A stretch of 64,000 nt of DNA from Symsagittifera roscoffensis. Taxonomy: Eukaryota > Xenacoelomorpha > Acoela > Convolutidae. This document shows, piece after piece, positions 43,338 through 55,085 of this stretch. Position 1 is the stretch's first letter; each line of letters opens with the position of its first letter. Under the pieces are notes generated by a model. It was not told the DNA's origin, searched no databases, and was given only the letters and a program-made list of their open reading frames with translations. A program made the translations under genes and the position numbers. The DNA lies in assembly GCF_963678635.1 (NCBI RefSeq), contig NC_087068.1, positions 27,902,318-27,966,317 of the forward strand. Direction: 5' to 3'.

Positions 43338-46300
43338 CTAAAACAACCAAGATTTAATTTATGTACTAAGTCATTAATTATAATGTACATGATCATATCC
43401 TCTTACTCCGTCAACATCTTTTTGAGAGTTGAAAAATAGCAGATGGCTCACAATACAATTTGACATTGTAACCCAGGCAGCAATCAACAAACCTTATTTC
43501 GAAAAGTACTTTGAAGAAATGAACACTCCGAATATTCAACACTACAAATTGAAATCCTTAAAAAATGAATGTGCGATCTCAAAAAAATGAAACAACTCTA
43601 GTATCGGTTCACTTATTTTTCGTATAGTGAACTGCAGCTCAATCGTAGATAACCTGTAGCTCGAATTATCGTGCCATACAACAAAAGCCACAGAGCCGAA
43701 AATTTGATTGGTAAATAAAAAAAAAACATAACCCTAATTTTTTTTAAAAGTTTATCTCGCGTGAAGTGTAATTTGAGAAAAACCTGTCGATAACTAAATA
43801 AATACGTTTTTGTGGATAAATTAATATTGAAACAAAATGTATCAAGCTGTAACTGAGCAGTCATTACTTGGATGGAAGATTGCTGGGCCGGAAAAAAACA
43901 TTTTGAGCTATAAAAATTTGGAAACTTCTAAATTTGACGCCCCAACCGAATCAAAAATGCATAAAAATATAATTTTGTCCTTGAAACGACGTATCACGAG
44001 TCAACTAAAACGACATAACACAAGCCGAAACCATTTAAGTCGAAGAAACCCTGAGCGAAAAAAGGGGAAAACATCTTCGAATTATCTTCCAACATCGGAA
44101 GAGTCTCTACGACCAAGGTCACTGTGCACAGTAATATACTCAGAGAGGAAGCTGAGCTTCGCACTACTTGCGATACAACTATATTTATCAAATAGAAGAT
44201 AGTTGTGAAAAAACTTGCCCAAACAACAGAATGCAAAATCCGCATCGAACTAAATTAATCAGGCGGCGACAAATCCGAAAATACCTGAGGAAAAACTCTT
44301 TTAACCAAAATTGTTTTAAATTCAAACCTAATTAAAAAAAACTTTACTTCCCCTCTCACTCATAACACATGAAAGGACACAAAAAATTTTCGCGCAACAA
44401 ACGACGCAAAAAGAGGCTACTAAGTCGATATAAAACAAACCGAAACCTATCAAGCTGAAAAAAAAAAACATTAATAAAATCAACAAACCGAGTGGTAAAA
44501 ACTAACTTAAAAATTTCAGAGATGAGCAAAAAATAGGTCGTTAAACAGTATGCCGAAATAATTTGGGCCGAAGAAAGTTTCTAAGCAAAAAAAGGGAAAA
44601 CGATGTCAAGGTAAGTAAAATTACAAATTGCAGGAATAAATCAAACAGTAAAAGCAGCATTATAGAAAAATCCACGCAGCAAAAAAGAAAACGATTCCAA
44701 GATGCCGCAACTATGCGAACGAAAGATAAGCACACAAATAATCGGCCGCCAATTTTAGTAGAAACAGAATAATTCCTGTATGAAAAAAAATAGTTCCTGG
44801 TCAGATTCGAACCCAGGACCTTTGCGACCCAGGCGTATTCGTTACCTCCACGCTAAGTAGACCGCGAAAATTTGATTTAAAACCGCGAAGTTAGAAAATT
44901 TGATTTAATTGTGAAGCAAGTCACCACTAGAGATGAGCCAGTCCAGAAGCCCATATGAGATAAGTCCTGTGAACAAAGTTATTTACGGGAAAAAGTTTAG
45001 AACCCGATCACAATAATCTTGGCTCAAGGGTATTTACACAGAGGCGAAGCGGAGCGTCGCATTGCAAGCATAGCATTGACAAAACGAAAGCACAGAAATG
45101 CAAACAATCAAACAGAAACTAAGACGGAAATAACTAGTCGGAAATTATACCGAACAGACAGTTGGAAAAAGTCAATGAAAGCAAGTCAACTGATTTTTCT
45201 TCTAAAAACTTGAACTTTCGAATTTCAAAGAAACAATATATACCCTTGAAGCTCTTTGAATTTCGAGAACAGTTTATGATCGGTGCTTTTTTGATAAAGT
45301 CACCTATTTTGAGAAAGCTGGATCAATAAATAAATTTTTAGTTCCGCTCGGAAATCTGATTACTTAAATCCACTTTCAAAATTAACAAGAAAGACTGTTA
45401 ACAAGAAAACGAACTGAACTTAAACAGAAATCAAAAGACAAGCCGGAAAAATCTAAAATGAGCGCAAAAACGTTTTTTTTTTACTAAAAAAAAAAATCAT
45501 CGCGACAGTTATAAGAGTCTAAACTATGTTCATCGACTGTAAAAACTGAAAAAAATCTAAACCTTTAGTGCAGAAAAATGAAAAGTTAAATTTCAATAAA
45601 TAAGTTTCTAGTATTTACCGAGCACACAATAAGCCAATGATACTTAATTAGAAACCCCAAGAGAAAACAAAAAATCCAAGCAAAATTGATGTCCTGAAAA
45701 AAATTAAATTTAAAAATTCTTGCTGGTAAATTGTTAAGACAATAGGAGAACTGTCTATTAAAGTGAGAAGTGTCTAAAACATAGTCCCTTGATTTAGAAA
45801 TTAAGGCGACAGAAAAAAGCAGACGAATGAAAGTCCGAAAATTCAATTTTTCTTCAAAAAAAACTTTATTTTCATACCTACTGAAGAAAATCACTGTCCG
45901 GCCGGGACTCAAACCCCAGACCTTTATCTCCAGACCAGAAAGGAATGAACCTAGAAGTTGTTCTAGGCTCTCACAGATTTATTTTAAAAAATGGTTACAG
46001 GAAAAAATTATTTTCCTTCAATAACCTTCAAAGTACGAGCTAAGTGTACTAAGGCGCCAAAAATAAACAAACAGACGACATTCGAAAAAAACTGGTCCCA
46101 GCCGGACTCCAAATGCAAGCCTTTGTCAACTCACACTTCCGTATTTTCCACGCCAAATGCGCTGAATAATTAACGGCATTTGAACTTATTATGAAGCAAA
46201 TTTAACAGAGAGGCGAAGCTGAGCTTCGCAAAGCAAATTAGGAAAAGACTAAAAATACACCTTGAAAAAAAATGTTATTGAGATTAGGAATATCACTATC

Positions 46301-49300
46301 TCACATCTGCTCCACGAACGCTTGTAATTTTACTAACACTAGCCAACAATATAGCAGCTACAGTTTCTATCAAATTGCTAATGTTGTGCAGCAAAAATTC
46401 GACCAAAAAATAAACTAATTGAATGTTCCGGATTTGAATAGCCGACCTGTTATTTAGCAGTTTCACGTCCTCAAATCTGCGCCACAGTAGCTTAAAAGTA
46501 AAAGATTTGCCCAGCTAATCCTGGAACTACTTGTTCTAATATTTTTAATCAAATTGTACTGATACGGAAAAGCGTAAACTTTCAAAATTTCCAAAAAATC
46601 GATTTTGCTCTAAACCGTAGAGTTTCTCTGCTTTAGTAGGGGATTATCCACTTATTTAAAAAACTACTACTCGCCTCTTCAATTGAAGCCTTTATCTCAG
46701 ATTTGGCTGAGTAGTTTTCGAAAAAGAAGTGAAAAGATTCCGAAAATTTGACTTTTCCAAAATCCATAAATTTTTCTCATATACAACAAGGTAATACCCT
46801 CTGCTTACCACACCCTAATTTTTAGATTGAAGATTTCTGCAACCTAATTTTTTAGATTGAAACCTTGATATCAGATATAGCTAGTAGTTTTCGAGAATAG
46901 TGACAAAAATTCTTTAAAAAAATTTGGAAAGGAATTTTCACGAAGTCCATATCAGCTTTTCAAGAACAAAACAGGGTAAAATAGATTATGCAGAAAAAAA
47001 TTTAAGCACCACGTTAGTTTTAATGAACTATCAACCTCAGAATCAGCAGGTTATTTTTTTTGAAAAAAAAACTTTCAAAAATCGCGCTAAATTTCAAAAA
47101 AAAAATGGACATTGTCTAAGGTCATATTTTTTTTTCAAAACGCAGGGCATGGCTGCTTGCGCAGGTAAGAGTCGCATAACTGATGTTTCTTACTCGCTTA
47201 AACCCTTAATCTCCGATTTGGCAGGGTAGTTTTTGAGAACCGTGAAAAAGTTTCTAAAATTAACCAAAACGTCAAAAGGTTTTTTTTCTGCCAAATTTAG
47301 GGAAGAGCCGCTTGAATAATTTGTTCTTTTTTTTGAAATATTTCAGATTTATGCATTTAAAACTTGGGAAAACGAAAAAAAAATCCACAAATATTCGACA
47401 AATCCCCCTACTAAAACTTTCGAAGGCCATAAAAAGTGAGGTAAAATGAAAAGAGACTATCAAAATATACAGGCACATAAAAGAGCAGCTGCGTCGCAAA
47501 TTTTCCACAGCGTCGCAAAAAAAATGAAAAATATCAAATCCCATACATTTTAAAAATAGATCTTTTTTTCAAACAGGACCTAACACTGGCCAAAATTAAA
47601 GCAGCAACATATGCCATTGAATTATTCATGCTTAAATAAGCTTAAATATGATTAAATTGAAATATATCAAAAGAGCCACCACGAATGGAGCACACTTTTA
47701 TTTGCGACTTAGCTTAGCAAAAAAATCTTCGTAATAAAACACTACGCTTCACTTCTGTAAATACGTGTAATTTTTCCACGTGCGAATTCTGTGACCAAAG
47801 TTGTTTACGGGAAAAAGTGTAATACCCAGTTGCAATAACCTTTACTTTTAGCAAGCGTAAAGATATAACTCAATATTTTATTCGCTCTCATCAGTTCGAT
47901 TTATTGTTTACACATAGGCGAAGCTGAGCTTCGCACCACTTGATCGAAAATTTCAACAACAAAAAACAAGATCTATCGATATGAATAAAGCTATTGTTGA
48001 CACAAAAACATGCCAAAACAACTGAATGTGGAATTAGCAAGCGGTAACAAACCCGAAAAATTACCAAGCGATAACAAAGCCAAAAAACCTCAGCAGAAAC
48101 CCTTTAAGCCGAAATAAAAACTCAAGACAAGACTTTGTTAAAAACTCCCCCTCATCCTCAAAACACGAGCAAAAAAATTTACTACTCGACAAATGAAATC
48201 ATATGAGGCCACTTAGCCAATATAGTATAGCCCGAAACCTATCAAGCAGAAAATAAAGTAAAATAAAAACAGCCTAAAAATGAACATTTAGACAATTCAA
48301 CACATTTTTATCGAAAAAATTCACAACTTTTAATAATAAAAAGTTCTTTAGTCCCCTAGCCCTCAAAATTGACATACACGCACATACGAACTTTTTTCGC
48401 TCGTCGAAAGACGCAATATGAAGCCATTAGGTCGATTTGAGATATGCCGAAACCTATCGAGCCGAAAAAAGTTGTCATGAAAAACTATGATTTATATCAA
48501 GATTTTTAACATTTTGTGCGATCAAAATTAGGTGACCAAGCCGATGAAATATCATTTGGGCAGAATAAAATTTTTCAGTAAAAAAAACAAAAAAATACAT
48601 GAGTACATGAGTGCAAAGTTAAAAAATTACAAACAGCAGAAGTAAATCAAAACAACAATACAAACAACTACAATGTACCTTGCGTACAGCAAAAAAAAAC
48701 AATTCTACGATGTGGCAACTAAGCCGACAAAATAAAAAGAAGCAAACAAAAGACGAAAATTTTACCTTTGCCGTTTCAGGCGTATTCGCTACCTCCAGAC
48801 CAAGTGTGCCAGAGACGCATAGAAAATTGAACTTATTATGAACTGAACCTAAATTTACCATATCTAATTCTGATCATTCTGTGAACGAAGTTATTTACGG
48901 GAAAAAAAAGTCTAGTACCCGATTGCAATACCTTTGCTAATCGCAAGGGTAATAATATAATCTATGTTCCACGAAATATACTTGATATCATCACCACCTA
49001 TTGTAACATGTGGCCTCCCATTGCTTACCGTACTTTCTGCATTAGTTCGTTCGAGTGTGAGAAGACGAGGGGAGAGGAGACACTCACGAAGTCGGGCCCC
49101 ACTTTCTCCATCAACACATTGTGCACATCACTCGCCCTTCCCACTAGACTACCACCACCTTCACCGCCCACTGAAAAAAGGGAAACCACAGGGTTTTCAA
49201 CAATACATTGTACATCAGAAACTTCAAAAAAAGTTAGAACTATTGCCTACCTCAGAGCAAATTAGCAGCTTATCGAGTGTAATATCATTTTAACGTTTTT

Positions 49301-49903
49301 TCTTGTTTTACTAGAAGCAGCTTTTCCGGCTTTTCGTGTTTGACTAGAAATTGCAGTTGAGATTTAGTGCTAAAGACCCTTACCCGAAGAGCTGCTTCGC
49401 CTCATCTTCACCCAAAATTCACTCTTGAAGATATACTGTGTTTCTGGTTTGTCTTTCGAGGTAACAGATGTAGGTTGCAACATATGCGTAATTTCGATGT
49501 CCGACTCCTGAAACACCACATTCAGACTAGCTTTGGAAGCAATAAAATAACAGAAATGTTTATATTCACAAACAAACTTACGTTTAATTTGTGCACGAAA
49601 TCATTTATAAAAAGTTCCTTTTTTACTAACCCTACAGAAGAAGTTAGCGAGAACTTGCTTAACGTAATCCTCTCTTCTGATCACACTGTCTTTCGCCTCC
49701 TGGGCTGTCATTTTCGGCTTACATTCCAGTACAATCTGCATGTCGCACACATCGGGCTCCAACACTCGCACAGCTCGTCCACTTACCACAATAGAATTAG
49801 ACTTCTTTCCCGAGGAATCGAAATAGTCAGCCATGTTCAGATTTGAAGTGGTGTATACTCTAGCAGGTTGCAACGCTAGAGAGCTTAAGCTAGGCTCTTT
49901 CAT
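43043..49903 (-). CDS. IRAK1BP1: IRAK1BP1-like SIMPL-domain protein, four exons, complete
   Basis: Exons 49903-49631, 49507-49384, 49170-49029 and 43337-43043 join in phases 0, 1 and 2 to one frame of 278 codons (277 residues plus stop); human IRAK1BP1 is 260. All introns are gt-ag. The SIMPL (DUF541) fold is seen in order: SIVVSGRAVRVLEPDVCDMQ; DSVIRREDYVKQVL; ESDIEITHMLQP with YIFKSEFWVKM; VLMEKVGPDFVSVSSPLVFS; then DAKKKALHVVKNL and a final strand CRIEAEFLCTFDL before a Lys-rich end. In mammals the protein binds IRAK1 in the IL-1/TLR to NF-kB pathway; the role here is inferred. The start is fixed by a TAG just before the ATG in frame. Intron 3 (5.7 kb) is filled with repeats. Confidence 0.86.
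44155..45030 (-). mobile_element. hairpin-tailed element in array, unit 1
   Basis: On the minus strand it opens with cccttgagccaagatt ... cccgtaaataactttgttcac, then a tRNA-like part with box B GGGTTCGAATCTGACC (about 44795-44810), then an A-rich body, and ends in a damaged hairpin at 44155-44172. Confidence 0.65.
45044..46195 (-). mobile_element. hairpin-tailed element in array, unit 2 (interrupted)
   Basis: The hairpin at 45044-45060 has one mismatch. tRNA-like box B GGGGTTTGAGTCCCGGCC lies at about 45900-45917. A TATA-bearing repeat (45140-45550) is inserted. Confidence 0.55.
45140..45550 (+). repeat. TATA-bearing interspersed repeat, copy 5
   Basis: Starts acagacagttggaaaaagtcaatgaa; ends ttataagagtctaaac...gttcatcgact (TATA-like at about 45510). 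Confidence 0.72.
46213..47870 (-). mobile_element. hairpin-tailed element in array, unit 3 (composite)
   Basis: Perfect hairpin 46213-46229; tRNA-like box B at about 46435-46450; then satellite-like repeats (46680-47240), a TTTGCGACTTAG end (47700) and the conserved 5' block at 47785-47870. At least two elements are nested. Confidence 0.5.
46680..47245. repeat. three diverged copies of a satellite-like unit
   Basis: gaagcctttatctcagatttggctgagtagttttcga and related forms recur at about 46855 and 47205, with variable spacing. Confidence 0.6.
47918..48960 (-). mobile_element. hairpin-tailed element in array, unit 4
   Basis: Opens (minus) at about 48960 with ttacccttgcgattagcaaa ... cccgtaaataacttcgttc, tRNA-like remnant at about 48765-48830, perfect hairpin 47918-47934. 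Confidence 0.65.
49029..49170 (-). CDS. IRAK1BP1: IRAK1BP1-like, exon 3
   Basis: Acceptor ccttttttcag, donor GTACG followed by gtaagc. Encodes VLMEKVGPDFVSVSSPLVFS, the central strand and loop of the SIMPL domain. Confidence 0.86.
49384..49507 (-). CDS. IRAK1BP1: IRAK1BP1-like, exon 2
   Basis: Acceptor gtggtgtttcag, donor TTCGG followed by gtaagg. Encodes ESDIEITHMLQPTSVTSKDK and YIFKSEFWVKM. Confidence 0.86.
49631..49903 (-). CDS. IRAK1BP1: IRAK1BP1-like, exon 1
   Basis: ATG at 49903; a second Met at residue 24 starts MADYFDSSGKKS and could also serve. The donor AGG followed by gttagt gives phase 0. Confidence 0.85.
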
Positions 49904-49919
49904 CTAACGCTCTGAAGAG

Positions 49920-50985
49920 AAATTCACAAATAAATAATGATGTATAGATGTTTAAATGAATGGAAATTCACAGATAAACAATGATGAAATATTCAGATAT
50001 TATAATATGTACAACGCGTCAATTTTATAGAAACCCGAATTCTTGAAAAGAGGCCAGCACCAAGCGATGTCGGTATTTGATGATGAAGATTGCGCTTCCG
50101 AAAAAAGTTTTAAAGAATAACTAAGGATACAGGGACAGAGAAAAAGATAGACAAACAGGTGATTCGCGAAAAAAATATATTTGGTTCAAAAAAGTAGCCG
50201 CCACTGTATGAATTTAATCGATTGGATTACCAGCTTTATAGTAAATTTGAATTGTAAAAATAACATCAACGGATGACAAGAGTCAAGAAACGGTTGAAGA
50301 ATGGAATGGTAAGTTTAGGATCGACAACACTGAAGAAGAAACCTATTGCGTTTAAAGTACAGATACAAATATAATTGAATTGCAGTTGCTTTTAAGCTTC
50401 GAAAGTTGTTTATGCACTTTTAGATGCTTCAAAAAAGAGATGCGCCGAAAACGCTTAAAAGATAATCTGCAGTAGTTGACGCTCGATATGCTTTTATTGA
50501 GCTCAACAAGAATGAAGTCACAGTACAAATAAACTATGCCACTATGGATTGTCAAGGCTCTGCTTTCCAGTTATCTTACATGATGTCAAAAGATAAGATC
50601 GCATACAGCAAACGATTCGGAGAAAAATTAATCTGGGGAACCAAAAAAAAATTACAAAAAAATGTGCATGTTATTCTTAAACAGGGGCACAACAGCGGTC
50701 ATTGGTCATTTGTCATAAAAAGTGCTATAAATAGAAAGAAAAAATTTGTCCGCGGAACCTTGGGAGAACACCAGATCTAAAATCTTGTAATTTTTCCATT
50801 AAGCAAACTATTACATGGAAAAGGCGGAGCGAAAGTTCGTACTAGTCACAATACAGGAAGACAAAACAAAGGAAATGAAAAAAGGACCGAATAGACACAT
50901 TTTTTCAGTTTTTGAAACAATTATGGTTTAGCCTAATTGTTGTGATGAATTAATTAAATAGAAGACTACGGTCTCAACCTGCTAA
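49920..50985. other. noncoding stretch upstream of IRAK1BP1-like
   Basis: A plus-strand frame at 50544-50780 (MDCQGSAFQLSYMMSKDKI) is open but unrecognised. The promoter of the IRAK1BP1-like gene should lie at the left of this stretch; no clear motif seen. Confidence 0.35.
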
Positions 50986-50989
50986 TAAA

Positions 50990-52797
50990 TTGTTGTTTAG
51001 CATGCTACACGCCGCCCACAGAAATCGAGGTAGTATTAACCGGTGGAAGTCACTCACAGTTCCCACGGCACTTCTCGTTGTCAGTGTATCTTTTCTCCGT
51101 ATCCAAAATCGAGGCACAAACTTCCTCTCAGTTGAGAACCCTTTTAATCAAAATTTTGAAGTACAAAGCCTCGCCCAATGGTCTCACTTTGCTTCTTTTT
51201 TATCATTTGTACGTTGTACACTGGACCAATAAGAAGCAAACACAGGTCGTTCTCACTACTTATCGTCCTCAGCGGGGACATCGAAATGAACCCGCCCGCC
51301 TATTACACACACTTGAAGATTCTGCAACAAAGCTATTACGAAGTTTCAATGATGAGCGTGTTGTCATACAATCGAATGCGGATGGTTACATTCGCCATGT
51401 AGTGGCATAGGATCTACACGACGTTGGAATTCTGGCTTCTTCTGAAAATCTTACACCAGAGCACAACCCACGCCCCCTGTTGCCGAGGAAAATGAAGCCA
51501 CTTCCAGGCTAAGACACTCTATGGTCGACTTGTCTGTTTCGGTTAGCACACTGAAATCACACTTGCGATACGCCAGCAACCACACCATCAGCAACTGGCA
51601 ACCTCATGCCATCCCTGCATGAAGTGTTTGAAAGCCGTATTACCATCCGTTACGTGCCTATCTCCCTCCGAAACGAGCAGGCTATCTTAATGGAAGTGGT
51701 AATGGTTTGCTGAGTCAACAACCCTTCCGACATCAACGCATGTTCCTTATGCTATCAAAAAGCGTTCTCGCAGCACCGGAACGTGTCTGTCAAGCAAGTT
51801 TACTACGAAAACCTGAAAAAGATTTGCTCGAAGGCAATCATTTCAACCTATGACTGGAAGGCACTGCAACTGACAAATCCAGCTCTAAGAAAAACCCAGG
51901 CAAACGTTCAACGAAGAGTCACCTTGCACGCGTCAAGGAGCTAGCCGAATTGGGTCAGTACGGACGCGCTGCGAAAACCCTTGTATCGAAGGGTCAAGCA
52001 GCTGCCACGGTGTGTAAATTCAAAGAGCTCTCCACCCGGCATCAACAAAACCAACTTGCGAAAAGAACTTACTGCCAGCTTACTAGTTTGAAAAAAAAAA
52101 AAACAGCCGTTTTGTCGCCCTTTCCTAGGGGCACTTCATTAGGCCCATCCCGTTGGTTTCCAGATCCCTTCTCAACGCCACCTTTCGCCCACTACTACCG
52201 ATGCAGCACCGAAGACAACCACCCTTACGTCTCTAATCAACCTTCTCACAGCCGGCAATGCACCCGCATTTTATGGCCCTTTGCTTTGTAGGACAAATCT
52301 GACTGATTGCACTAGAGAAAAAAAGACAACGGGAAATGTCCTATTGTAGCCGGTGAAATTCTTAGAAAACTGACTTCAAAGTGTCTAGCTGGACGTTGCC
52401 ACTTAAGGTATTGTTCTGAGCTGCAAAGCGACAATGGACGACTTACCGGACGATCCCAGAACAATGCACTATCGCTTCTCCCAAATGAGATCCCTCGTAG
52501 CTAACCACGCTGCTTCGAAGTTACGGGAGCTCCGATAGGTAGCGCCGGTTTTGCTTCTCAATCTATACAGCAAAGGGTGGAAGAATCACAAGAACTAATT
52601 GAAAAACTGAACGAGCTGGACGACCCGAAAATAAGTTCGGCCTTCTTCGCACTTGACTTTTGACATCTAAGCTGACATACTCCCTCAGAACCGAATGACG
52701 AATTCAACGACGTCCTCAAACTTTTAGGAAACAGTTTGAGGGACGCCTCCTCCCTGCTTATTGGTCCTTCCTTATCTCGCCTGGCTGCAGGAGTCCT
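50990..52797 (+). pseudogene. decayed retroelement ORF with 2A-like remnant
   Basis: Frames change often. At 51271-51300 LIVLSGDIEMNPPA resembles a 2A-type ribosome-skipping motif (GD-I/V-E-x-NPGP) with its Gly replaced. Later, ARVKELAELGQYGRAAKTL (about 51925) and GRLTGRSQNNAL, VTGAPIGSAGFASQ (about 52440-52560) and EKLNELDDP (about 52600) match a recurrent pattern in invertebrate retroelement RT proteins. The 3' part is cut by a MITE at 52800. Exact clade not determined. Confidence 0.55.
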
Positions 52798-52799
52798 TT

Positions 52800-53219
52800 C
52801 AGGGGCGGATTCAGGGGGGGGGGGGGGGGGGGGGGCGGACGCCTTCCCCCCTCAGGGATTTGAACCCCTGCCGACCCAAAGGGTCCCCCCTTTGTACTAT
52901 TTTGAGATATCCATTTTTGGTGACGGACCCTAAAAGTTTCTTAAGGCGCCAATTAATACTAACTTTAAGGGGGGAGCGCACGCCGAAAAAAACGCGATTT
53001 TCTTGCCAAAACTTTCCAAAAAAGGCCTAATAACGCATTTTTTGTCCTGTTTTTTTTTCGAAATTTTGCCTGTGGCGCAGAAGTTTTGGCAAAAACAGGG
53101 TCTTTGTAAAGATTTGGGAGAGCTCGGAAAATCAACTTGGTCGTCCTAAAAAAAGTCGACAAAATTTTTTTGAAAATCCGCCCCCGCACCCACTCGATAA
53201 AATCCTAGATCCGCCCCTG
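52800..53219. mobile_element. hAT-like MITE, 420 bp
   Basis: Termini CAGGGGCGGATTCAGG and, inverted, CAGGGGCGGATCTAGG. Flanks agtccttt (52792-52799) and agttattt (53220-53227) match at 6 of 8, a worn 8-bp target duplication. G-run of about 20 near 52813. It interrupts the retroelement remnant. Confidence 0.85.
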
Positions 53220-53344
53220 AGTTATTTCCCAGCCAACCACGAGAATTTCAAATTGCTTGCTAAAAAACTGTTAGGTTTGTCTGCCTTCAACTACATACAA
53301 AAATGCATGAATTGTACCTCGGGGTTTACGCAATTACGCGATTG

Positions 53345-53720
53345 AGCAAAACTGGCACCAAATACAAATAGACACAATTTTGCAAGTAATAGTTTTGAAT
53401 ATAACCAACTAAAGGCATTCATTTTGATGAAGGCATTCACTGCAGAGCTAATTTTGCATGTAATAAATTGGAAAGCATTAAAACACATTATGTATAAATA
53501 AAGCATTTCAAAAAATTGCGAGATATATTGAGTAAGAAAATTTCTGAAATCGAGTTTTTATTATTGTTATGTTTTTTGAAACAAATAGCTTTTTAGGTCC
53601 ATTGGGATAAATTTAGGATGCATCAACTGTTTTAACTTATTACTATTCGAATGTCAAAGCACATACTATCAAAAAGCCTTTAAGTTGCCCCAAAAGTGGC
53701 AAGAAAAGTCGTGCCCCAAA
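53345..53720. repeat. interspersed repeat family of 36936-37285, copy 3
   Basis: aaaactggcaccaaatacaaa...gcgagatatattgag...catactatcaaaaagc; the terminal tttgcgacttagg is replaced by aagaaaagtcg. Confidence 0.72.
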
Positions 53721-54049
53721 AAAGAAAAGTCGTACCATAACACTAGCGCTCACTGAATTATCTGAGAAACAACAATCAATTTTTGCCCTTCAACCAACAC
53801 AAAATAAGTCGGCTAAGCCGATAAAACATTATTCAAAACCATGAAGGTCGGACAAAGCGGAAAAAAATAGGAAAATATACAAGGTCAGGGCCAATATATT
53901 TACAAATCACTGAAGAAAATCAGCAAAACTTGCAACTACAATGAAAACTAATAACAGATAAGAAAAAACCTTGATGTGCTACTAAGCCGGCAAAACATTT
54001 AAGCGGCAAACGAACAGTCAATTTAACCGGAAAAAATCAATTTCATACA

Positions 54050-54140
54050 TGAAAAAAATCAAGGTCCGGCCGAGACTCAAACTCCAGGCCGTATGGTGCA
54101 AAGGTAACCAGGTTACCTCTAGACAAAGTGGTAGGAGCCT
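54050..54140 (-). repeat. isolated tRNA-like box B remnant
   Basis: Minus strand GGAGTTTGAGTCTCGGCC, like the array unit 2 head (45900). No intact cloverleaf. Confidence 0.4.
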
Positions 54141-54321
54141 GACAGCTATTACGGTTCAACAACATCAATTTCTTGATGGAATTGGACGTATGAAATAAGA
54201 AGTTCGTGCTTCCATTGAAAACCAAAAGGCAATAGAAATTTTATATCAGTCAGGAGAAAGACTTTCCGGGAAAATTGTTCAAGCATTTATTTTTCAAGAC
54301 ATACGCATTTTAAACACATAG

Positions 54322-54585
54322 GCGAAGCTGCGCTTCGCAAACACTTGCGAGAACACGACTAAAAAGCAGCTCTATAAAGTGAAATAAGAAAAAGTTGAAA
54401 TAAGCCTCGAATTCTCAAAAACACGGCTACGCGTAGGATTCGAATCTGCGACCAACTGCAATCAAGAGATTTTGAGCCTCACGCACTATGCAATCAGCCA
54501 CGCAAGCTTAACAACCGACAAATACTAGTCACCAATAAACCAGATACATCTGCTAATATCTTGCCAATGCACATGCTATCAAGAA
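54322..54585 (-). mobile_element. tRNA-Leu-headed SINE with 3' hairpin, copy 2
   Basis: Box A 54486-54503, box B 54434-54450, perfect hairpin 54322-54338. Body shared with copies 1 and 3 (gagaacacgactaaaaagcag). Confidence 0.78.
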
Positions 54586-54781
54586 GCTGTTTTACGGCAG
54601 TGCTGTTGTGCAGATTGGAATTATAATGACGGGCGATCTTGTTCTACCCGAAAAAAGATAAGTACTGTTGTAATTCGCTTCGTAATCGCCGTTATAAAAA
54701 ATACCTTCGTATTCACCAATGAAATTGTACAAATTCCTGTTCCGGAGAAATCTTAGCGTTTCATTTTCTCTATACCTCATA

Positions 54782-55077
54782 CAGGGACGGGGGACGGGAG
54801 GCGGAAGCCTCTCCCTCAGGGATTCGACCCCCTCACCAACCTTAGCTCCTTTGGTATTAAGTGGTCCTTTGGTAGTTATTTATGACATCCATTTTTGGGC
54901 AACGAACCCTAAAAGTTTTCTAAAGGCGCCTTTTGTAAAATTTGTCTAAATAGGGTATTTATAGTGTGCTGGCACCGCATGGAAAACAATTTTAGTCGAA
55001 CTTAAAAAAAGTTCAACAAAATTTTCAAAAAAATTTATGAAAATCCGCCCCTAGAGAAAACCCTAGATCCACCCCTG
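54782..55077. mobile_element. hAT-like MITE, 296 bp, perfect 8-bp TSD
   Basis: Termini cagggacgggg and, inverted, caggggtggatctagg; flanked by acctcata at 54774-54781 and 55078-55085. Interior related to 52800-53219 (caccatttttgg...ccctaaaagtttt...aaggcgcc). Confidence 0.92.
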
Positions 55078-55085
55078 ACCTCATA

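Noticed and set aside
44563-44772. Lys-rich plus-strand ORFs in the hairpin-element array (also 45019-45213)
   Set aside because: They arise from A-rich element bodies, show no family similarity and are not shared between copies.
49008-49293. Plus-strand ORFs rich in S, P and R at 48964-49293
   Set aside because: They are antisense to IRAK1BP1-like exon 3 and its intron borders.
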